From Pestalotiopsis fici W106-1 (taxonomy: Eukaryota > Ascomycota > Sordariomycetes > Amphisphaeriales > Sporocadaceae), in contig NW_006917092.1 of the NCBI RefSeq assembly GCF_000516985.1, positions 4,197,925 through 4,261,924 on the forward strand: a stretch of 64,000 nt of DNA, read 5' to 3'. The position numbers and the translations under genes are program-made. Position 1 is the stretch's first letter. Each line of letters opens with the position of its first letter. Shown piece after piece: positions 57,061-64,000 of this stretch. Under the pieces are notes generated by a model that was not told where the DNA came from, made no database searches, and saw nothing but the letters and a program-made list of their open reading frames with translations.

Positions 57061-58329
57061 ATGGATCCAAACGTGTCAAATGGCACTTGCTACTTTACCC
57101 AGAACACGGAGACTAAAGGCAGCTTCATCCCTTGCGGCAATGTCGCACTGGGTCATTGGCCTTGCTGTCATACCGGCGACTTTTGCCTGAGCTTTGACAA
57201 GGCCAATGCATGCTACGATCCGGAAAGTATGTTGACCCCGCCGGCCGACCGTCTTTGGTGTCTTGAACATTACTGATATGGTAGCAAAGCCGGCAACACG
57301 TATCTGGCCGGATGTACAGATGCCGGGTTCAACGATCCGGCGTGTCCCTGGAAGTCGCCACAGTTCAATCAACAGGAGTGGGTAGCTATACATCAATGCC
57401 AGATAGGCACGGGAAGCAATGACACGAAATGGGGCGGGTGCGAGACATCTGAAAACTCCACAGAGCTCGAGAGGCTGCCGAACCAGAGTTGTGACCCCTA
57501 CTGCAGCACAATTCTGTTCGAGGGCAATACTGCGTTGCCAGCATATGCCAGTCTGCCAAACAGTACCGGCTCATCGATCGCATGGACCAGCGGATTCGAG
57601 CCTACCGCCGTGTATAACCCTACAACCATAGCAACCGAGGTGTCAGGCACGCAAGTGACAATCACATCTATTCAGACGCGGCCGTTGGCGACATCTCCAA
57701 CGGGAACAGCCACTCAGTCGACACCAACCAGTACGACGGTACCGCCGACTGCTGCCAGTTCCGAAGGACTCTCGACCGGAGCCAAGGCAGGAATCGGTGT
57801 CGGCGCTGCCGGAGCTGCACTTCTCTTTGTTGCGACCATGTTACTTTTTCTCCTCTTTCGACGGCGGAAGAGACAGGCCAAGGCCAACCAAGATGAGAAT
57901 CTGGCCATGCAGCACCAGCCCGATCTATCCAACCGACAGTATGCCTATCCATCATATCAAGCGGGCGAGACAACACAACTATCGCCCAAGCCTTGGCCCC
58001 AGGAGTTGGCGGCAGGGGCTCGTAATGACTTCAAATCAGAGCTTCCAGCTAATGAAGGCCCAGTGACGTGCGAACTGGCGGCCGACCATTCGACGACACC
58101 TCACGAGCATCTATTTGTTCAGCAGCAGCAGCAGCAGCAGCAGCAGCATGGTTCTCATTACACCCAGGCTCCCTCTCCAAATTCGCCTTATTCTACTTTA
58201 GGTTCCTCGGGCACTGATCAAGTGTCGTATTATTCCGGGACGACAGCAGGTTACGATGGCAATCGCTACGGTAACGCACCCGAGACGGCAAGATACAATG
58301 CTTCATTCCAAAACTTTAGACAATATTGA
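57061..58329 (+). CDS. single-pass surface protein with cysteine-rich ectodomain and polyglutamine tail
   Basis: Exons 57061-57226 and 57290-58329 give 401 aa. Splicing at the CAAAG acceptor rather than the nearer TAG restores CYDPETGNTYLAGCTD, a motif common in this fungal protein type. The ectodomain (residues 1 to about 160) has many cysteines (CYF, CGN, CCHTGDFC, ACPW, CQIG, SCDPYCS) and N-glycosylation sites. A Thr/Ser/Pro-rich stalk follows, then one membrane helix (GVGAAGAALLFVATMLLFLLF) stopped by RRRKRQ, and a cytosolic tail holding nine glutamines encoded by nine CAG codons. No signal peptide is visible at the chosen start, although the stop-transfer helix implies surface display. 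Such proteins are often suggested to be wall sensors, without proof here. Confidence 0.85.
58120..58146 (+). repeat. (CAG)9 coding microsatellite
   Basis: Nine perfect CAG units coding nine glutamines in the cytosolic tail of the surface protein. Uninterrupted codons make length variation between strains likely. Confidence 0.97.
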
Positions 58330-58951
58330 TGAGCCAGTCTCTCAACTCGGGCCTGGAAGAGCAGTTGTTCGAGGGGGGGTTGTTTTAGTGTCAGCTTGTC
58401 GCCTATTAATTAGCACAAGGGAAAAAGAAGTTGATATGAACTCGATTCCTGATACAAATAATTAATCCCATAAAATTAGGTACCTACATAGATAGCAGGC
58501 TATATGCGACTACACCTTGTCCATAAATTCTAATGATATTTGTTTTTGGTGCAATCTCGTCTGGTATCACGCCAACCCGACGACGGATTACGTGCGATGA
58601 GGGCCCCGCTATGCTGCTGGTGCTCAGGACCTTCGGATGCGGATAGATAGTACCTCTACCTCCTAGGCGGCGGCGGCGTCGGCCGGGATCCAAGCAGGTA
58701 TAAGACGCCGGCGTCTTGCTGTGGGCATTTGATGCATTCATGCATACTCCAAATTTTGGCTTGTACGTACTTGTTGTTGGTAGTATTCTTTTTGTCCATC
58801 CTCGGTCCATTAATTTTACTCCATTTTCCAATTGAGAAACACAGGCTAGGAGAAAACCCCCCTTCTGCAATTGTCTTGTTCAACACCAACCCTTGACATA
58901 TTCATCTTCTATTCTACACATTCAGACCGCACCAGATTCATCATCGCCATC
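58330..58951. other. intergenic, cupin promoter
   Basis: Contains the 5' flank of the cupin gene and a GGCGGC-rich patch at 58669-58680. No gene recognised. Confidence 0.5.
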
Positions 58952-59585
58952 ATGTCTGAATGCCATACACACGAGCACGCTCATGATGACATTCCACCCC
59001 CGCCCGCGGACGGGTGGAAGACCGAGGGTGTCCGTGTCATTCCCGGCGACCAGTTGGACCACAACACAGGAAATGCGCATTCAACGCCGGGCAGTAAGCA
59101 TCCTTCTATATGTTCTTCCTCATGTGTATTAGCCCTTTGCCGTTGAGAGTGTATACACATTACATTGGACGACATTTTTAACTAACGCCGGACCTCGTCG
59201 CAACGCAGTGGACCGTGCTGCCGCCATCAACTTTGCCCGTGTAGGGGCCAAAAAGATCTGGGCGGGGACAGTCCACATCCACGCCGACGCCAAGACGGGC
59301 GCGCATCACCACGGTCACCTCGAGAGCGTCATCTACGTGGTCAAGGGTCGCGCGCGGATGCGCTGGGGCGAGAAGCTCGAGTTCACGGCCGAGGCCGGCC
59401 CTGGCGACTTCATCTACGTGCCGCCCTACGTGCCGCACCAGGAAATCAACGCCAGTGCCGACGAGAAGTTGGAGTGCGTGCTCATGCGTAGTGACTCCGA
59501 GGCTGTCGCCGTAAACCTGCCCGACCTGGAGCCTGTAGAGAAGCCGACCACGGTGAAGTGGATTGACCCGACCCATACCCACTAG
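58952..59585 (+). CDS. small single-domain cupin
   Basis: Exons 58952-59093 and 59209-59585 give 172 aa. The cupin metal site is intact: motif 1 as AHHHGHLESVIYVVKG (two His and a Glu) and motif 2 as GDFIYVPPYVPHQEIN (the last His). The N-terminus is His-rich (CHTHEHAHDD) and could bind metal. No signal peptide is seen, so the protein is probably cytosolic. Cupins of this layout include isomerases, dioxygenases and decarboxylases; no specific activity can be assigned. The downstream exon could start on its own at the spliced Met codon, but the first exon keeps frame and its donor (GTAAGC) is good. Confidence 0.9.
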
Positions 59586-59882
59586 ATAGGTCACGAATTG
59601 ACAGCAAATCTTATCATATCTTTTTTACATGGCACCATCATATACGCCAATCTTGTTGCGCGAATCACTTATAGGTCAAGGTAGGTTGTCACTGATCAAC
59701 CATCATACTAAAAGAACCACGGACATGAATCATTCTCTCTCTACTTACGTCCTTGTATTGTGCAAAAGGGTAATGTTAATGTATTGTCGCTGCTCATGTC
59801 CGCCTACATGCCGATAGAACCTGGGGAACTTGAGAGTTCCTGCACACATCTACGTACTTGTACTCATGAATTTCCTCGACCT

Positions 59883-60986
59883 TTATTCATGCTCCCCTGC
59901 AGGTGGGAAATCCGGTGAGGGCCTTCGGGAAATTGGAGAAAACCCGGGCATATGGTAAGGGTCCGGCTCGACATAATCCGTATTCAACTTGAGAGTTTCC
60001 TCGGCGGCATCTTCTGGACCTCCAGACCTCCTGAAATAGACACGGTTCCCTGGAAACGTCAATCCCGTCCTGTATCCTGGCTTGCGGTGACTCTCAATGT
60101 AGTCAGCATCTACGATTTGCCGCGTCCGCTTTGGCAAATCAGAGGACTCACGGACCCAAAGACAGGCAGGCCTGGATACATCGAGGACAACTTCCCGAAC
60201 GCAGTCTTCGTCGTCGCTTGATATTACCATGGTGTCCTCGTCGACCAAAAGAAACCCCTTGGCGCCGAATCCACCAACGTCCTTGAAGCGTAACGATTTT
60301 GCAAGAAGCTTCCTATCCAGTGAGGAATAGAGCGGGTTCTGGATGTAAACCTCTGGTCGTTCATACTTCGGACCAAAGTTCTGCTGAATAAACCAGGCAA
60401 GATCATGAACGGCCACGTACTGCTCCATAGATCTAGTTATCATGAGTGAGTCGCGGTCTTCCTCATCAAGTTCTGACAGACTCTCTTCTGATATATTCCT
60501 CTCGGCGAGCTCGTCATGATCTCTTGGATCCAGTGGCGTCAGATCAAAACACACAATCTTCCTTATCCGAGTCATGACCTCGGGATGCCTCAGGAGGCAT
60601 TCTTTGAGGTCCTTGATCTCGTCTGTTTCCCTATGCTCTGTCTTCATGGTCTCTTTGACTATGTGCATGAATAAATCCTCTTCGGTCCGTAGTGGAGCGG
60701 ACCGATAAGAGGGGATAATGCTAACGCATCGATATTCATTGTCGGAACCCTTTTCCGTTAATCTATTGTATTCGTACTCCCCATGCAATGTAATCAAAGG
60801 GAATTTGATACTCTCGCCCGGCTCCTCATCCTTATCTTTGATATGCTGAAATTCATTGGGAATTATTTCCTGCACACCGCCCCGCGTTGCGGGTAAAGTG
60901 AGATTCTGGCCGTTGCGTTCCAGCTCACGCTCAATCGCTACGAGAGCTTCACGCGTGAATAGGGCTTGTTCTGCTCCGGCTGCCAT
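59883..60986 (-). CDS. SRR1-like domain protein
   Basis: Intronless frame of 367 codons from the ATG at 60986. An in-frame ATG 25 codons upstream is rejected because it lies in a tandemly repeated leader. The C-terminal half shows the SRR1-like pattern: RIRKIVCFDLTPLD, then EQYVAVHDLAWFIQQ, EVYIQNPLYSSLDRKLL, GFLLVDEDTMVISS and VREVVLDVSRPACLWV. The N-terminal 130 residues are charged and variable. SRR1 proteins take part in circadian or light signalling in plants and in haem-related regulation in animals; fungal versions are numerous and mostly uncharacterised. The expected location is cytosolic or nuclear. Confidence 0.85.
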   Translation of the reverse strand: MAAGAEQALFTREALVAIERELERNGQNLTLPATRGGVQEIIPNEFQHIKDKDEEPGESIKFPLITLHGEYEYNRLTEKGSDNEYRCVSIIPSYRSAPLRTEEDLFMHIVKETMKTEHRETDEIKDLKECLLRHPEVMTRIRKIVCFDLTPLDPRDHDELAERNISEESLSELDEEDRDSLMITRSMEQYVAVHDLAWFIQQNFGPKYERPEVYIQNPLYSSLDRKLLAKSLRFKDVGGFGAKGFLLVDEDTMVISSDDEDCVREVVLDVSRPACLWVRESSDLPKRTRQIVDADYIESHRKPGYRTGLTFPGNRVYFRRSGGPEDAAEETLKLNTDYVEPDPYHMPGFSPISRRPSPDFPPAGEHE

Positions 60987-61745
60987 TGTAAATATATTGA
61001 TAGATATTGTTTCGGTGCAATTGAGTTGGTAAATAGATCGATAGGTATTGTTTCGGTGCAATTGAGTTGCTTAGCAGCCAGAAGGTATTTGCTACTTAGA
61101 TTGCAACGACGTGTAGATATATATACACAAAAGCACGCAAACTTTCATGGCTTGTCGAATACATGCGAATCGTCTAGACAATCCGATGCCTCAAGGTCTA
61201 GGGACACAAAATGTTTGTGCCTTGGGACAATTCTTTGTCTACGCCTTTGTTATGACGAAACTTTGATAGGCGACCAAGGCCACAAGGATCGAAGATCAAT
61301 GAAAGACACAAACGAACGGCACAAAAGTATCTCATCTGCCTGTTCTTTTTTTCTGTTTTTTTTTTTTCTTCCCGGATCGGAATGGTGAGCAAATCCAAAT
61401 GTTTACGCTGGTCCTCTTTCCACTTCATGGCCGCGATAACTTTGCGACTTGTAGCTGGTCACCACCAGCAATCAATCGACAGATGACATGGAACCAGCCT
61501 CGGTGTTCACCTAATACCCGCCAACACCAAGCCAAGTGAGTAGACAGTCGATCAATTGAAGGTGGGAGAAGTGATGAAACAAAGTGGCATCATTCAGGAA
61601 ATGTCTTGAATTTCAGTCCCCTTGCGCCCGCTGAGGGAATACCAAAAGATTGATCGATATATACAGTCAAAATCTTAAAAAGGGCACAGAACTGCTGATG
61701 CGCCACAGTCGACCATGGGTTCAGAATAGCCACTCTTGAAGCCGC
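60987..61745. other. intergenic, SRR1-like promoter
   Basis: Contains the leader repeat described separately and the 3' flank of the SURF6-like gene. No gene recognised. Confidence 0.5.
60999..61069. repeat. two-copy 41-nt-spaced tandem repeat in the SRR1-like leader
   Basis: Thirty-base units at 60999-61028 and 61040-61069 differ at one position (GATAGATATTG against GATAGGTATTG, then identical TTTCGGTGCAATTGAGTTG). They sit just upstream of the start codon, probably in the 5' untranslated region. Confidence 0.9.
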
Positions 61746-63389
61746 TCATTTCCTTTTTCCACCAAAGGAGCCTTCGAAGCCAGCTCTGCCCTTCTTCTTG
61801 GCTGCGGCGGCCTTCTTCTTATTCCCACCCTTACCCAGCAACTTCTGCTCTTTGCGAGCCTTGATGTTGTCCTCCCGCTTCTGTTGCCGCTGCTTGATGG
61901 ATTTTTGCACTCCCTCGGCTCGCTCTTTCCAGGCCTTTTCGCTTCGACTCTTCTGTATTTCCTTGCGTTTTACGGCCTTCTTGAGGAGCTTCTCATCGTC
62001 TCTAATCCGCTCACCCTCGGCTCTTTTCCTTGCTGACAACCACATTTCTTTCTCCTCGACATCCTTGCGCTTCTCTTCGTCCAGCTTTTCCAGTCGTTTC
62101 TTCTCGTTTTGGAACTTGAGAAGGGCTGTTTTGGGGTCGGATGGACCCTTCTTCTTGCCGCTGCTGAGCACATGCGACAGATCATGAGAAAGTTGTGCGC
62201 CGTCACCAAAGGCTACTCGGCCAAACGTGAAGTTGGTGTCTGCCAGATCAACAGCCGGACTAAGGATGCTGCCAGGAGAGTTACGAGCCGACGCCAGCGC
62301 CTCCTCCCGCTTGCGAGTTTCCTCCTCGTACGCCTTCTTCCTGGCCTCCTTCTTGTGGGCTTTCCGCTCGGCTTGCTTCTGTCTCCTCGACTCGATCAAC
62401 TCCTGACGAGTGCGAATGGGCTTGCCATCTGGGCCATCGGCTTTGCGAGCGTCACGGAGGGCTTGGATTTTGGCAGCAAGACGTTCGCGCAGGGCAGTCG
62501 TGTCACTAGGGATTTTGATGTGCTTGGGCTTCTCAGACGGTGGCACCGTGGAGGAGATGGATGTGGATGTACTGGGTGGCTGGCCGGTGGAATCGATCGG
62601 TGTGCCGTTCATATCGAAGACGGGGGACTCGGGCACCGAGGGGGGTGCAGAAGCAGAGTCGGACTGGTCCTCACTGTCCTCCTCGTCGGCCGCGCTGGCC
62701 ATGTCGAGATCCTCCGCGTCCTCCGACTTATCGTCAATATCATCAGCTTCGTCCTCCTCCAGCTCTTGCAGATCATCAGTCGGCGCATTTTGGGCGGGCT
62801 CACTTGACTTGCCGGAAGCAGGCTTTGACTCTCGCGGACCCAGCTTGATCTTGTTCACGCCCGACTTGACGTTTCTCTTCTCATAGGCAGCCTCCTCTTC
62901 TCGCAGGGCTTGTCTCTCGGCTTTACGCTCTTTCCTGGCCTCTCTCTTCTCGGCCTTTCGGCGTTCCTGCTCGGTCAATTCGGGCTCTGGCTCTTCCACC
63001 TTGAGCTTCTTCTTCTTCATGCCCTCGGCGGGCTTCTCAGCCTCAATGCCATCGACGTCGGACCACTCATCTGAGGAGTCGGCCAAGCCTTGGTCCCGCT
63101 TGCGCTTCTTCTGGGCTTGTTCTTCCATGACTTCCTTGACGCTGCGGTTCAATTTGCTGTCGGGGTCGAGCTTGTTCCGGCGCGCCTCGGCAGCCTGTGC
63201 CTTGGTCTGCTTCTTTTTCTTCCATTGGTCCTACAATGGGCAAGAGTCAGGGCAAGGTCAAATTAAATATGCCATTCTTAGCTGGAGGGGGAACAGGAGC
63301 GCAGGTGGCAAACGCGAATATAGAGAGGCGGGGTGGCCAGCACACACACAAGACTGCAAGGCAGCAGCTTGGGGAGGGGGGGGAGGGAG

Positions 63390-63424
<35 letters not shown>

Positions 63425-63637
63425 AGAAGGCGGTAGAGATGCTGAAAATGGCTACATACAGAGTTGTCATCGCCGTAATACATCTTTGCTGGGATCAGGG
63501 ACAAGAGTCCATCGAATGCTTTCGCATGATCGCGCAGGCGATCCTAAAAGAAAGGCGACAATTGTCAGCTAGGAGCCGGGCTTGTGGTGGGGTCACACAA
63601 CGTTTTTGGCACGAACCTGCAGCGACGATTCGGCCAT
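61746..63637 (-). CDS. SURF6/Rrp14 nucleolar ribosome-biogenesis protein
   Basis: Exons 63637-63617, 63543-63460 and 63230-61746 give 529 aa. The N-terminus reads DRLRDHAKAFDGLLSLIPAKMYYG, the Rrp14 N-terminal pattern. The middle is strongly charged with acidic runs. The SURF6 region holds LRERLAAKIQALRDARKAD, RQELIESRRQKQAERKAHKK, FTFGRVAFGDG, LLKFQNEKKRLEKLDEEKR and KAWKERAEGVQKSIKQRQQ, ending in a Lys-rich tail. Such proteins act in the nucleolus in 60S and 40S precursor assembly. The second intron is long (229 nt) and contains a GA microsatellite. The gene should be essential, and all parts look intact. Confidence 0.96.
63390..63416. repeat. (AG)n microsatellite in SURF6-like intron 2
   Basis: About thirteen perfect AG units, preceded by a G-rich run; on the gene strand this forms a CT-rich tract inside the intron. 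Confidence 0.92.
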
Positions 63638-64000
63638 GACTGATGTGGGATAAGAGGCCAGCCAGCAGAATTCTATACAATGAGTACAGTGGTTGTTTAG
63701 ATTGCAGGCGAGAAATGGCCGGTCAGTGAGCTGAACTCCTCGTCGGTTGCGATGCTGATATTAGGGAGAAAAAAAATTTCGGCTGCTGATTTGCGATGGG
63801 TCCGACTGAGCGATTGTGTTTTCTCACTACTGGGCTGAAATTTTTTGGGTGCGGAACTGATCGTCTTGCGAAATCTTGGCATTATTTTGCCATGGGCCCG
63901 TGCGCTCCAGATTGCCGAGGCGGTGAGTCTATATCGTACTTGGCTGCTTCTAGGTATCGTATCATCATCAGCCTTTGGTCTCTGTGAACAAGGTCCATGT
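63638..64000. other. 5' flank of the SURF6-like gene
   Basis: Promoter-side sequence to the end of the window. No gene recognised. Confidence 0.5.

Noticed and set aside
1..64000. CRISPR arrays, bacterial operons or phage genes
   Set aside because: None seen; gene structure is eukaryotic throughout.

Overview
The window is nuclear DNA from a filamentous ascomycete (Pezizomycotina, most likely Sordariomycetes; species not identified). The signs are many short introns of about 50-130 nt with GTAAGT-like donors and GCTAAC-like branch sites, PTH11/fungal-rhodopsin-type membrane proteins, a GH72 cell-wall glucanosyltransferase, a GH115 glucuronidase, an intron-containing tRNA-Phe and a TA-flanked MITE. 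Exon structures were read by eye from splice sites, frame and recognisable protein motifs.

Layout. 0-11 kb: the 3' part of an AIF-like oxidoreductase, then a candidate glucuronate/glucarate-use locus made of a GH115 alpha-glucuronidase, an anion:cation symporter of the MFS, and a divergently transcribed glucarate-dehydratase-like enolase-superfamily enzyme. 11.5-23 kb: housekeeping genes, namely an Hpc2/ubinuclein histone-chaperone subunit, an RPAP1/Rba50-like RNA polymerase II factor, Vps74/GOLPH3 and tRNA-Phe, separated by long gene-poor stretches. 23.5-32.6 kb: an accessory metabolic block with a DUF1907 zinc hydrolase, a decayed ferredoxin-reductase fragment, a phenolic acid decarboxylase, a sugar-porter MFS protein, an SDR cut by a 333-bp MITE, a 100-N assembly gap and a second, intact SDR. 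34-50 kb: surface and extracellular functions, namely a rhodopsin-like membrane protein with an apparent frameshift, a GH72 GPI protein, a histidine acid phosphatase, a large secreted protein of unknown activity, a small basic nuclear protein, a six-cysteine secreted protein and a second rhodopsin-like membrane protein. 52-64 kb: a small secreted protein, a DHA1-type exporter, a single-pass surface protein with a CAG/polyQ tract, a cupin, an SRR1-like protein and a SURF6/Rrp14 ribosome-biogenesis protein.

The most coherent functional story is at 1.6-10.9 kb. The transporter/dehydratase pair resembles bacterial gudP-gudD (glucarate uptake and dehydration) and lies beside an enzyme that removes glucuronate side chains from xylan. 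The most clear-cut structural event is the MITE inserted in the coding end of an SDR. Several kilobases between genes hold nothing I can recognise, and I say so where that applies.
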